A stretch of 64,000 nucleotides of DNA from Thalassovita sp. (GCF_963691685.1 NZ_OY829290.1:1054001-1118000); one strand, 5' to 3'; counted from the first letter of the stretch, positions 52,192 to 60,965 are shown. The notes: generated by a model from the letters alone, not told the origin. Made by a program: numbers and translations.

Positions 52192-52746
52192 ATGACGCGT
52201 CGGATTTATATAACCGGTGCGGCCGGCACCGGTGTCAGCAGCCTTGGCCGCGCTCTGGCGCAGCGGCTGCATGTATCCCATGCGGATGTTGATGACAGCT
52301 ATTGGTGTGAAGACGAGCCGCCCTTTGTGACAAGGCGACCAAAACCAGCGCGGCGCAGCTGCCTGCTGGACCAACGTGGCACGGGCGGTTGGGTCATGAG
52401 TGGCTGCCTGGAAGGTTGGGGCGAAGACTTGATTGAGGAGGCTGATCTCTTTGTCTTCCTCATGGTGCCCACGCCGATCCGTATTGACCGTCTGCTGCGC
52501 CGTGAACGCCATGATTATGGCCGGCGCATCCTGCCCGGGGGAGACATGCATCGCAGCCATGAACGGCTGATTTCCTGGGCCGCGCGCTATGATGATCCGG
52601 ACTTTGCCGGGCGCAACATGTACCGGCAGGAGGCCTGGCTCGACCGTCAGACCACGCCGGTGCTACGCATGGGGGGCACACTGCCACTGCTGCGGCTGGT
52701 AGATCAGGTGATGGCACATAAAGCGATCCGGCGGACCTACGCCTGA
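52192..52746 (+). CDS. P-loop nucleotide kinase-like protein
   Basis: The 184-residue protein has a Walker A-like ITGAAGTGVSSLGRAL in which the usual GK(S/T) is GVSS, so the catalytic Lys is missing. An HADVDDSYW acidic segment and a charged LID-like stretch (LRRERHDYGRRILPGGDM) also follow, the adenylate/shikimate-kinase-like layout. ATG 52192 has GGGAGGAG upstream. A substrate cannot be named, and loss of the P-loop Lys raises the possibility of altered activity. Single-gene unit. Confidence 0.7.
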   Translation: MTRRIYITGAAGTGVSSLGRALAQRLHVSHADVDDSYWCEDEPPFVTRRPKPARRSCLLDQRGTGGWVMSGCLEGWGEDLIEEADLFVFLMVPTPIRIDRLLRRERHDYGRRILPGGDMHRSHERLISWAARYDDPDFAGRNMYRQEAWLDRQTTPVLRMGGTLPLLRLVDQVMAHKAIRRTYA

Positions 52747-52772
52747 GCCTTCCGGCGGACCTGCACCTGAGC

Positions 52773-53063
52773 CTAGTAACTGAGGAAATCCGCCGCCATC
52801 CGCAGATCCCGTAGGGGCCTGACCACATCGATGGATTGCTGATACAGCGGATCTGCCTTGAAGGCGGCCAGCTGTGCCTCGTCCTCAAACTCACCATAGA
52901 CAACAAAATCAGGCGCCGCGCCGTGGATCAGGTCAGACTTCAGGTTGCGGCCGATTTCGAAATGGCGGGCATGGCGGCTCTGGGTCAGCAGGGACAGACC
53001 GTCATAGATCCTGTCGCGGTCTTTGGGATCGCGGGCGGTGAAAAAGACGATGTGACGTAGCAT
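52773..53063 (-). CDS. Dabb (stress-responsive alpha-beta barrel) domain protein
   Basis: The 96-residue single-domain protein (MLRHIVFFTARDPKDRDRIY; FVVYGEFEDEAQLAAFKADP; PLYQQSID) is of the dimeric Dabb ferredoxin-like fold. ATG 53063 follows GGAGTG; the frame is open to 53132 without a better site. Similar genes are found next to purU. The role is unknown. Confidence 0.8.
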   Translation of the reverse strand: MLRHIVFFTARDPKDRDRIYDGLSLLTQSRHARHFEIGRNLKSDLIHGAAPDFVVYGEFEDEAQLAAFKADPLYQQSIDVVRPLRDLRMAADFLSY

Positions 53064-53145
53064 GGCACACTCCTGCCGATTAAAAACAGATCTCCCTTGC
53101 TGCGATGTGGCGCACAGCAAGGGCAGGTTCAATCGACAGTGCCAA

Positions 53146-54030
53146 TTATCCCATCCGTTCCGAGGCGTGGCTGCCAGGGCTGGCGGGGAAGACTACGGTT
53201 TTGTTTCCATTGAGAAAAACGCGATGATGGATATGGGCATGAATGGCGCGGGCTAGCACCTGCGCCTCAACGTCGCGGCCCAGGCTGACGTAATCCTCAG
53301 CGCTTTGGGCATGGGTGACGCGGATGATGTCCTGTTCGATGATCGGGCCTTCATCCAGATCGGCCGTCACATAGTGAGAGGTTGCCCCGATGAGTTTCAC
53401 ACCGCGCTCAAACGCCTGTTTGTACGGGTTTGCACCTTTGAAGGAGGGCAGGAAGGAATGGTGGATATTGATGATCCGGCCGGACATTTTCTGGCACATC
53501 TCATCTGACAGCACCTGCATGTAGCGCGCCAGCACCACCAGCTCCGCGCCGCTCTCTTCGATGATCGCCATCTGGGCGGCTTCGGCCTCGGCCTTATTGG
53601 CTTTGGTCACTTTGATGCAATGGAAGGGAATGTCGTGGTTCACCACAACCTTCTGATAATCCATGTGATTTGAGATCACCGCCACGATATCAATCGGCAG
53701 CGCGCCGATGCGCCAGCGGTAGAGCAGATCATTCAGACAATGCCCAAAGCGGGAGACCATCAAGACAACCTTCATCTTCTCGGTCTCATCATGGAAGGCA
53801 AATGTCATGTCAAAAGTGCGTGCCACCTCGGCAAAAGCAGCCTCCAGCGCGGCGCGGTCGGCCCCGGTTTCAGAACGGAAGCTTACCCGCATGAAGAAAT
53901 TGCCGGTTTCCGCATCATCAAACTGGGCGCTGTCTGTCAGGTTGCAGCCCTGATCGGCCAGAAAATTGGCGATGGCGGCGACGATGCCGCGGGTGGAGGG
54001 GCATTGCACAGTAAGGGCGAGGGTGGTCAT
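53146..54030 (-). CDS. purU: Formyltetrahydrofolate deformylase PurU
   Basis: The 294-residue enzyme has an N-terminal ACT domain (LALTVQCPSTRGIVAAIANF) and a C-terminal formyltransferase fold with ISNHMDYQKVV, the catalytic region INIHHSFLPSFKGANPY and GATSHYVTADLDEGPII containing the Asp. It hydrolyses 10-formyl-THF to formate and THF. It is one of the few formate-producing enzymes of the cell, so it links C1 metabolism to the FDH encoded 35 kb away. Confidence 0.93.
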   Translation of the reverse strand: MTTLALTVQCPSTRGIVAAIANFLADQGCNLTDSAQFDDAETGNFFMRVSFRSETGADRAALEAAFAEVARTFDMTFAFHDETEKMKVVLMVSRFGHCLNDLLYRWRIGALPIDIVAVISNHMDYQKVVVNHDIPFHCIKVTKANKAEAEAAQMAIIEESGAELVVLARYMQVLSDEMCQKMSGRIINIHHSFLPSFKGANPYKQAFERGVKLIGATSHYVTADLDEGPIIEQDIIRVTHAQSAEDYVSLGRDVEAQVLARAIHAHIHHRVFLNGNKTVVFPASPGSHASERMG

Positions 54031-54631
54031 GGGCGCTCCGTCAGATCAGTTTGGCGCGATATTCCTTGTGACCAGCGGCGCAGCAATTGGCGAAATGCGA
54101 CATTCGCCGCAAATTCGCGGCGGATTTGGCTGCGGATCAGAACACATGGTTCCGATGCGGCACAGCTGATCAATATCGGGGCGTTTTGTGAAGATAGGCG
54201 CTGGGGAAAATGGGAGACATCGGGCCGAAAATCTAACCGGAAAAGAGCTGTAACCTCCCCGGCCCCATTGTTGCAGGCCAGAACCGAGGAGGTTACGCAA
54301 GTTTGCACCCCAGAACGATGCAAGCTCTGATGCGGTGCGGGCGGCGGGCTCTCCCGTTCAGAAGTAGGAGAGTTGTCGGGGAAAGCCCCCAAACGCCCGC
54401 GCCGGGCATCATTGCTATGCCGTGATCTATGCAACTGATGTGCCAACCTTTGGATGTGTGGATAATTTTTCTCTAATGGCGCTGATGGCAAGGTGTCCGT
54501 GCCTGGGGCCGGGGCCAGTAACTGCGGAAAATGCGGTAGTCCAACGGTCTTCCCTGTCGCGCAACAACCGCTAAGGTGCGCGGTTAAGGGACCGGGGAAG
54601 GGGCCGGTGAGGTGAGCAGAGGGGCGAAACA
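54031..54631. other. 601-bp gene-free region between purU and the DadA-like gene
   Basis: No credible ORF was found on either strand. It contains a perfect 9-bp inverted repeat GTAACCTCC (54250-54258) / GGAGGTTAC (54288-54296), enclosing a GGCC/GGCC inner stem. It also contains smaller hairpins (CTCTCC...GGAGAG near 54349-54373) and an A/T-rich stretch near 54465-54480 that could hold a promoter for the plus-strand gene. An RNA gene or regulatory leader is possible but no known family was recognised. Confidence 0.5.
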
Positions 54632-55894
54632 ATGACAGAGCAGCCAGCGCGCAAAACAGTTGTGGTGATTGGGGCAGGGATCCTTGGGGTCTCCACCGCG
54701 ATCTGGGCGCAACGGGATGGCCATGATGTGATCCTTGTCGATCGCGAAGGCCCGGCGGCGGGCGCGTCTTATGGCAATGCGGGTTTGCTGGCCTCCTCGG
54801 CGGTGGTGCCGGTGACCACGCCGGATCTTTGGGTCAAGGCCCCGGGTATGATCCTGAACCCGCAAAGCCCGCTGTTCCTGCGCTGGTCCTACCTGCCGCG
54901 GATGTTGCCCTGGCTGATTCGCTTCATGTCCCATGCCACCGATGCCAAAACCCGCGCTGCGGCAGGTGCGCTGTTCCCGATCATCGGCGACAGTCTGGCC
55001 GATCATCAGGCGCTGGCGGCGGGCACGGGGGCTGAAAAATACATCGTTCCCACGGAATACCTTTACCTTTATGGCTCCCGCGCCAGCTATGAGGCGGCGC
55101 AATATTCCTGGCAGATCAAGAAATCGCTGGGGTTCCAGCCCACTGAATATGAGGGCGCGGCGCTGAAGGCGAAGGATCCCGCCTTTTCCGATCAGATCGG
55201 GTTTGCGGCGGCGGTGCCGGATCATGGCCGGATCAGCGATCCCGGCGCCTATGTCACGGCGTTGGCGGATCACGTGGTCGCCTCGGGCGGGCGATTGGTT
55301 ATTGGCGAGGTCAGCGACATCGCGCATGAAAACGGCCGTGTGACCGGCGTTCGGGTGGGGGGCGAGACCCTGGCCTGTGACGCAGCGGTGGTGACGGCGG
55401 GCGCCTGGTCCGGGGCCTTGGGCCGTGCGCTGGGGCTGCGGCTGCCGTTGGAAACCGAACGCGGCTATCATGTGGAACTGTGGAACCCGTCCAAGATGCC
55501 GAAAACGCCCGCCATGGTTTCGTCCGGCTCTTTCGTGATGACCCCGATGGAGGGGCGGTTGCGTTTGGCCGGGATTGTGGAATTGGGCGGGCTGAAGGCC
55601 GGGCCCTCGAAAGCGCCGATCAACCTGTTGCGCAGCCATCTGGCCAAGGTGATGCCGGACCTCACCTGGGAAGAAACCACCGAATGGATGGGGTTCCGCC
55701 CCACGCTCAGCGACTCGGTCCCGATCATCGATGAAGTTGCGGAGATCAAAGGGGTCTACATGGGGCTGGGCCATCAGCACGTGGGCCTGACGGGCGGGTC
55801 CAAAACCGGCCGGTTGCTGGCGCAGATGATGGCAGGTCAACGCATCAACCTGGATATGACGCCCTACCGGCTGGACCGGTTTCGCGGCGTCTGA
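54632..55894 (+). CDS. D-amino acid dehydrogenase (DadA)-like FAD oxidoreductase
   Basis: The 420-residue protein has an N-terminal dinucleotide-binding motif VVVIGAGILGVSTAIWA and the DadA-type SYGNAGLLASSAVVP segment. The C-terminal FAD-binding region is VYMGLGHQHVGLTGGSKTGR. Family members oxidatively deaminate D-amino acids at the inner membrane. AGAGGGG lies upstream of ATG 54632. Specificity is not determined. It is followed by pxpA after 105 bp. Confidence 0.85.
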   Translation: MTEQPARKTVVVIGAGILGVSTAIWAQRDGHDVILVDREGPAAGASYGNAGLLASSAVVPVTTPDLWVKAPGMILNPQSPLFLRWSYLPRMLPWLIRFMSHATDAKTRAAAGALFPIIGDSLADHQALAAGTGAEKYIVPTEYLYLYGSRASYEAAQYSWQIKKSLGFQPTEYEGAALKAKDPAFSDQIGFAAAVPDHGRISDPGAYVTALADHVVASGGRLVIGEVSDIAHENGRVTGVRVGGETLACDAAVVTAGAWSGALGRALGLRLPLETERGYHVELWNPSKMPKTPAMVSSGSFVMTPMEGRLRLAGIVELGGLKAGPSKAPINLLRSHLAKVMPDLTWEETTEWMGFRPTLSDSVPIIDEVAEIKGVYMGLGHQHVGLTGGSKTGRLLAQMMAGQRINLDMTPYRLDRFRGV

Positions 55895-55999
55895 CAGTGC
55901 CAGCCGCAGCCCGCAAAAACGTGAGCGTCGCGCCGATTGCAAGGCCCGCGGATCCCTGTCACAACAGGCGGCAACGCTGTGACGCAAATGGAGGGGCAC

Positions 56000-56764
56000 A
56001 TGGGCCTGTCAGTCGATCTTAACGCCGATATGGGCGAAAGCTTTGGCGAGTGGAATCTGGGCGATGATTCTGCGCTTCTGGGCATTGTGACCTCAGCCAA
56101 TGTGGCCTGTGGCTTTCACGCAGGGGATCCGGATGTGATGCTGAAGACCATGAAGATGGCGGTGGACAACAACGTCGGCATCGGGGCGCATCCGGGTTTT
56201 GATGACCTGCGTGGCTTTGGTCGTTACCGGATGCAGGTGCCGCTGCCGTCGCTGGCCAATCAGGTGCGCTATCAGGTGGGTGCGGCCCAGGCGATGGCGC
56301 GGGCTGCAGGCGGCGAAGTGCGGCATCTGAAACTGCATGGGGCACTGGCCAATATGTGTTCGGAAAATCAGGACATGGCGCGCGCCTGTTATGAGGCAGC
56401 GCTGTCGGTTGCGCCTGAGATCATCATCATGGTGCTGGCCGCCACTGCCCAACAGCGCGCGGTGGAAGAGCTGGGCGCCACTTTCGTGGGTGAGATTTTT
56501 GCTGATCGGGCCTATAACGATGACGCCACGCTGGTGGATCGCTCAAAACCCGGCGCGGTGATCCATGATTCGGCCATCGCCGGCCCGCGGATCGCTGAAA
56601 TGGTCAAGGCGGGCGCGATCATCACCGAAAGCGGCAAACATATCGAAACCCAGATCGATACCATCTGCCTGCACGGCGACACGCCGGAAGCGGTGGAGAT
56701 CGCCCGTTCGGTTCGCAGCGCGCTGGAAGGCGACGGGATTGAGGTGAAAACCTTCCGCACCTGA
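56000..56764 (+). CDS. pxpA: 5-Oxoprolinase subunit A, LamB/YcsF family
   Basis: The 254-residue protein (SVDLNADMGESFGEWNLGDD, NVACGFHAGDP, GIGAHPGFDDLRGFGRY) is the PxpA component of the bacterial ATP-dependent 5-oxoprolinase. ATG 56000 has GGAGGGG 5 nt upstream; ATG 55988 and codons back to 55937 are less likely. The PxpB/PxpC partners are not in the window on either side, so they must be elsewhere or absent. Confidence 0.9.
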   Translation: MGLSVDLNADMGESFGEWNLGDDSALLGIVTSANVACGFHAGDPDVMLKTMKMAVDNNVGIGAHPGFDDLRGFGRYRMQVPLPSLANQVRYQVGAAQAMARAAGGEVRHLKLHGALANMCSENQDMARACYEAALSVAPEIIIMVLAATAQQRAVEELGATFVGEIFADRAYNDDATLVDRSKPGAVIHDSAIAGPRIAEMVKAGAIITESGKHIETQIDTICLHGDTPEAVEIARSVRSALEGDGIEVKTFRT

Positions 56765-56808
56765 CCCGCGGCACACCGGTCACGTAGGGCACAGCGGCCG
56801 CCGCGCCC

Positions 56809-56831
56809 CTTTCAATGTTCCAAAAATACTC
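56809..56831 (-). repeat. Second copy of the dispersed 23-bp intergenic motif
   Basis: Read on the minus strand, 23 bp run from GAGTATTTTTGG to AACATTGAAAG. They match the motif at 29655-29677 at most positions (GAGTATTTT, AAC and TTGAAA conserved). It lies just beyond the truA stop, following a GC-rich hairpin (CCCGCC...GGCGGG, 56838-56863), so it may form part of the truA transcription terminator. Confidence 0.5.
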
Positions 56832-56863
56832 AAATCCCCGCCCGCCGCTTGCGCTGGCGGGGG

Positions 56864-57640
56864 TTATTTTTGTGCCGGGAAGGGATCATCCTGATAGCCG
56901 ACGCCGGCCAGATACAGACCCTGAGGCGGGCAGACCGGCCCGCAGGCAGATCGATCAGCCGCTTCCAACGCGTCACGCACGCGCTCCGGCGCCCATGCAC
57001 CGGCGCCGACCCGTTCCAATGTGCCAACAAAGCTGCGCACCTGGTTGTGCAGGAAGCTGCGGGCGCGCAGGAAAAAGCGCAGCTCGGGCCCGGACCAGCC
57101 GTCAACCTCGGTGATGGTCAACTCGTCCAGCGTTTTGACCGGGCTGGCCGCCTGACAGATCGAGGAGCGGAAAGTGGTGAAATCATGCAGCCCAATCAGG
57201 TGCTGCGCGGCTTCGCGCATCGCTGCGGCATCCAGCTGATGGGACACCTGCCAGACCAGCCCGGCGTCATGGGTGGCGGGCGCGCGCCGCATCAGCAGGC
57301 GGAAGGTATAGCGCCGCTCATGTGCGGAAAACCGGGCGTGCCAGTCATCCTCAACCCGCGCTGCCCGGGTGATCGCAACGGGGGCGGGTTTCAGGTGATA
57401 GTTCAGCGCTTCGGACAGGCGGAACGGGTCCCAGTCTTTGCTGAGGTCGCAATGGGCCACCTGCGCCAACGCATGCACTCCGGCATCGGTGCGCCCGGCG
57501 GCGGCGATGGTGTGCTCGCCGGGCTCCAACTTGGCCAAAGCCGCCTCAATCGCCCCCTGCACAGAGGGCTGATCGGCCTGTCGTTGCCAACCGGCAAACG
57601 GGGCACCATGGTATTCAACAAGAAGCGCAAATCTAGGCAT
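56864..57640 (-). CDS. truA: tRNA pseudouridine(38-40) synthase TruA
   Basis: The 258-residue protein has FALLVEYHGAPFAGWQRQ, the catalytic Asp region AAAGRTDAGVHALAQVAHCD, and FLHNQVRSFVGTLERVGAG. It isomerises uridines 38-40 in the anticodon arm of tRNAs. Single-gene minus-strand unit; copy 2 of the 260-bp element starts 49 bp upstream of its ATG and so may influence its promoter. Confidence 0.94.
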   Translation of the reverse strand: MPRFALLVEYHGAPFAGWQRQADQPSVQGAIEAALAKLEPGEHTIAAAGRTDAGVHALAQVAHCDLSKDWDPFRLSEALNYHLKPAPVAITRAARVEDDWHARFSAHERRYTFRLLMRRAPATHDAGLVWQVSHQLDAAAMREAAQHLIGLHDFTTFRSSICQAASPVKTLDELTITEVDGWSGPELRFFLRARSFLHNQVRSFVGTLERVGAGAWAPERVRDALEAADRSACGPVCPPQGLYLAGVGYQDDPFPAQK

Positions 57641-57688
57641 GGCGGGGCGATAGCGGAAAAACAGCGTCTTTGGAAGGGTCGGGTTTTA

Positions 57689-57948
57689 GGCTCAGGACCC
57701 ATTGATTTTCCCGCGCGGGCGTCAAAATCGCAAAATATCAATGGTTTGAGGCGCGCCGGGAAGAGTGGTTCTCTTTTCAAGCGCCTTGCGCCGTTGAGAT
57801 GCAGCGATTTTGGCGTCTTCGATTTGGCGGTTTTTCGAACTGAGCGGCGTCACATGACCTTGAAATAGATCACTATTCCTGCGGCCATGTTCCTTGTCAG
57901 TTCGAAAATCTGCCAAACCGGTGCTGGAACATTAATGGGTCCTGAGCC
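57689..57948. mobile_element. 260-bp MITE-like element, copy 2
   Basis: Same length and orientation as the copy at 26031-26290. The ends are GGCTCAGGACCCATT and its complement, a 15-bp perfect terminal inverted repeat, with TA on both flanks. The 64-codon minus-strand frame (57722-57916) is kept open, with a handful of amino-acid differences from copy 1. It fills most of the 387-bp gap between truA and the YcjX-like gene; the remaining ~80 bp on the right contains an A/T-rich probable promoter. Confidence 0.8.
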
Positions 57949-58030
57949 TAGACTATTTTGCACCATAAAAATGTTCAGCGCTTTTACATTGCCTTAGAGG
58001 TGCCTATCTTGGGGCGGAACAAAGGATTTG

Positions 58031-59467
58031 TTGAAGGGATTTCGGGGTTTGGTCATTACCTCTATTGCAGATGCGGTGACCCGTCAGGTCGAAGCGGTGG
58101 GCGACAGCGTCAATGAGGCGCTGTTTGAGCCGGTGATCCGTTTGGGTGTGACGGGGCTGGCGCGGTCCGGCAAGACGGTGTTCATCACCTCTTTGGTCGC
58201 AAACCTGCTGGACCGGGGGCGCATGCCTCAGTTGGTGGCTGCCGCTGATGGCCGGATTGAGGCCGCCTATCTGCAGCCGCAGCCGGATGACACCGTGGCC
58301 CGCTTTGCCTATGAGGAAAACCTAGCCGCGCTGACCGGACCCACCCCGCATTGGCCCGACAACACCCGTGGTGTCAGCGAATTGCGCCTGTCGCTGAAGG
58401 TGCGCCCCACCGGCATGCTGGCCGGGATGCGGGCGGCGCGGACGGTGCATTTGGATATTGTCGACTACCCCGGCGAATGGCTGCTGGATCTGGCACTGCT
58501 GGACAAAAGCTATGAGGATTGGTGCAGCCATGTGCTGACCCGGCTGGCCGGGCGCGATGAGGCAACCGCCTATCTGGCGGCGATGGCGGGCGTGGACGCC
58601 GAGGCCCCGTTTGAGGAGGTTGCGGCCAAGGCGCTGGCGGGTCATTTCACCGATTACCTGCAGGCCGCGCGGCTGGCAGGCTATTCCGATTGCACCCCCG
58701 GTCGTTTCCTGCTGCCCGGCGATCTGGCGGGATCCCCGGTGCTGAGTTTTGCGCCCCTGCCGGTTATCGATGGGCGGCCCGCGCGCGGCACGCTGCGCCG
58801 GGAAATGGCGCGCCGCTATGAGGCCTATAAATCAAAGGTGGTGAAACTGTTCTTTCGCGATCACTTCGCCCGGATTGACCGGCAGGTGGTGCTGGTGGAT
58901 GCGCTGGGGGCCATTCACAACGGTCCACCGGCGTTGGAGGATCTGCGCCAGTCGATGGCAGATATCCTTGGCGCGTTTCGCCCCGGTCGCAATGCGTTTC
59001 TGACCCGGCTTTTGGGCGGCAAGCGGGTGGAGAAGATCCTCTTCGCGGCGACGAAATCCGACCATTTGCATCATTCGCAGCACCCGCGTCTGTCTGCCAT
59101 TCTGCAGGCCCTCTTGCGCGAGGCGAAGGACCGCGCCGATTTCGCCGGGGCGCAGACCCATGCGTTGGCCTTGGCCTCGCTGCGGACCACGACCGAGGCC
59201 AGCCTGACCCATCACGGCCAAGAGGTGGACTGTGTGAGGGGCTTACTGCTGGACAGTGGCAAGCGCGCCGCCTTTTATCCCGGGAAACTGCCAGAGGATC
59301 CGGCACATTTGTTGTCACCGGCGCGGCAGGGGGCGGAACGCTGGTTGGATCAGGATTATGCCGTGATGCGGTTTGCCCCGGCGCCCTTGTCTTTGCGTCC
59401 CGGCGAAGGTCCACCGCATATCCGGCTGGACCGCGCAGCGCAGTTTCTGATTGGGGATAAGCTATGA
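58031..59467 (+). CDS. ycjX: YcjX-family GTP-binding protein
   Basis: The protein of about 478 residues has the P-loop GLARSGKTVFIT, HLDIVDYPGEWLLD as the switch region and FAATKSDHLHHSQHP as the NKxD-like base-recognition motif. It is a DUF463/YcjX P-loop NTPase, often co-transcribed with ycjF and stress-induced. No ATG is available near the 5' end: TTG 58031 (AAAGGA just upstream) is used here, with TTG 58028 and 58049 as alternatives. The stop overlaps the GNAT gene by 4 nt. Confidence 0.88.
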   Translation: MKGFRGLVITSIADAVTRQVEAVGDSVNEALFEPVIRLGVTGLARSGKTVFITSLVANLLDRGRMPQLVAAADGRIEAAYLQPQPDDTVARFAYEENLAALTGPTPHWPDNTRGVSELRLSLKVRPTGMLAGMRAARTVHLDIVDYPGEWLLDLALLDKSYEDWCSHVLTRLAGRDEATAYLAAMAGVDAEAPFEEVAAKALAGHFTDYLQAARLAGYSDCTPGRFLLPGDLAGSPVLSFAPLPVIDGRPARGTLRREMARRYEAYKSKVVKLFFRDHFARIDRQVVLVDALGAIHNGPPALEDLRQSMADILGAFRPGRNAFLTRLLGGKRVEKILFAATKSDHLHHSQHPRLSAILQALLREAKDRADFAGAQTHALALASLRTTTEASLTHHGQEVDCVRGLLLDSGKRAAFYPGKLPEDPAHLLSPARQGAERWLDQDYAVMRFAPAPLSLRPGEGPPHIRLDRAAQFLIGDKL

Positions 59468-59934
59468 CCGCGACCCTGCGCGCGGCCACGCCGCTGGACG
59501 CCGGTGCGGTGGGCGCCATCCTGCATGGCTTCAACCGCGATACGGCGTGGATGCCGAAGCTCTATTCTGAGGCGGAAACCATCAGCTTTGCCAGCGTCAT
59601 GATCGATCGCGGCTGGGTGCGGGTGGCCGAGTGTGAGACAGACCGTCAGGCGGAGCGCGAGACCGTGATCGGCTTCATCGCGCGTGACGGGGCTGAGATC
59701 TGTTCGCTGTATCTGACGCCAGATGCGCAGGGGCAGGGGATCGGGGTCCAGCTGCTGGAGGAGGCGAAAGCGCAGTCTTCTGTGTTGGAGCTCTGGGCCT
59801 TTGAGGCAAATAAAGACGCCCGGCGGTTTTATGTCCGCGAAGGGTTTCAGGAAGTGGCGCGTTCGGACGGGGCGCGCAACGAAGAGGGGCTGCCGGATGT
59901 GCGGCTGCGTTGGCAAAGAGGTGTGGCAGCATGA
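59464..59934 (+). CDS. GNAT-family N-acetyltransferase
   Basis: The 156-residue acetyltransferase carries the acetyl-CoA-binding motif LYLTPDAQGQGIGVQLLEEA, and ARRFYVREGFQEV near the C-terminus. The acceptor is unknown. It lies between the ycjX and ycjF homologues with 4-nt overlaps on both sides, an insertion into a pair usually adjacent. Confidence 0.88.
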   Translation: MTATLRAATPLDAGAVGAILHGFNRDTAWMPKLYSEAETISFASVMIDRGWVRVAECETDRQAERETVIGFIARDGAEICSLYLTPDAQGQGIGVQLLEEAKAQSSVLELWAFEANKDARRFYVREGFQEVARSDGARNEEGLPDVRLRWQRGVAA

Positions 59935-60956
59935 GTGACAGTCCCAAACAGGCAAAAGGCCCGATTCTGATCGATCTGGACGAAGCCCCCGACGTGGCCG
60001 GCCCTGAGGCGGCACCGCCGGTGCCAGACATCGGCCTGCCGACAGACAGTGCCCAAACCGGCCTGCAGATGGCGGCCACCTGGGCGGGGCGCAAACCGTC
60101 ACGGCTGGGGCGCTGGATCCTGGCGCTGCTGGTGTCCTTCCTTAGCGCTTTGGCGGCTCTGGCGGCATGGGATGCGGTGGTCAGCCTGATCGGCCGGGTG
60201 CCCGTTTTGGGCTACGCCGTCGGTGCCCTTGGGGTTGCCCTGGTGTTGGCTGTTGTTCTGGCCGTGATTGGTGAGCTGGCCGCGCTGGCGCGGCTGGGAC
60301 GGGTTGAGGCGTTGCAGCGCAGCGCGGAAGAGGCGCTGGCTGAGGCGGATCTAGCCAAGGCGCAGAAGTTCAGCAAATCCCTGATGCGGCTGTATCAGCG
60401 GCGGCAGGATCTGGATTGGGCGCGGGGCCGTTTTGACGAACGGCGCGGCGAACAGATGGATGCTGATGCGCTGCTGGGACTGGCCGAGCAGGAGCTGCTG
60501 GCCCCGCTCGATAAACTGGCCGAGGCCGAGGTGCAGGCCGCTGCCCGACAGGTGGCGACGGTGACCGCGCTGGTGCCGCTGGCGCTGGCGGATGTGCTGA
60601 CCGCGCTGACCGCGAATCTGCGTATGATCCGCCGGGTGGCCGAAATCTATGGCGGCCGGTCTGGTACACTGGGCAGCTGGCGGCTGTTTTCTGCGGTGAT
60701 GGCGCATCTTGTGGCCACCGGCGCCGTGGCGATTGGCGATGACCTCCTCGGCTCGCTGGCAGGCGGCGGGCTGCTGTCGAAACTGTCGCGTCGCTTTGGC
60801 GAGGGCGTGGTGAACGGCGCGTTGACCGTGCGGGTGGGCGTCGCCGCGATGGAGGTGTGCCGACCGCTGCCCTATGCAAGGCGCAAACGCCCCTCTGTCA
60901 GTGCAATGGTGGGCGCGGCTTTGGGTGGTCTGTTCACCGGACGGGGCAGCGCCTGA
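59931..60956 (+). CDS. ycjF: YcjF/DUF697-family inner-membrane protein
   Basis: The 341-residue protein has a polar Pro/Asp-rich N-terminus and two close membrane helices (~residues 63-85 and 92-115). A helical soluble stretch follows, then a DUF697-type C-terminal region (LVPLALADVLTALTANLRMI; IGDDLLGSLAGGGLLSKLSR). It is the typical partner of YcjX. ATG 59931 overlaps the GNAT stop as ATGA; the longer frame from 59910 has no ribosome-binding site. Confidence 0.85.
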   Translation: MSDSPKQAKGPILIDLDEAPDVAGPEAAPPVPDIGLPTDSAQTGLQMAATWAGRKPSRLGRWILALLVSFLSALAALAAWDAVVSLIGRVPVLGYAVGALGVALVLAVVLAVIGELAALARLGRVEALQRSAEEALAEADLAKAQKFSKSLMRLYQRRQDLDWARGRFDERRGEQMDADALLGLAEQELLAPLDKLAEAEVQAAARQVATVTALVPLALADVLTALTANLRMIRRVAEIYGGRSGTLGSWRLFSAVMAHLVATGAVAIGDDLLGSLAGGGLLSKLSRRFGEGVVNGALTVRVGVAAMEVCRPLPYARRKRPSVSAMVGAALGGLFTGRGSA

Positions 60957-60965
60957 TCTGGTGCC

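Noticed and set aside
53740..54330. Plus-strand ORF across purU and its upstream region, and the minus-strand ORF 54027-54632
   Set aside because: Neither has a ribosome-binding site or protein-like composition; the first is antisense to purU and the second is antisense to a gene-free region with Arg/Pro/Ser-rich translation.
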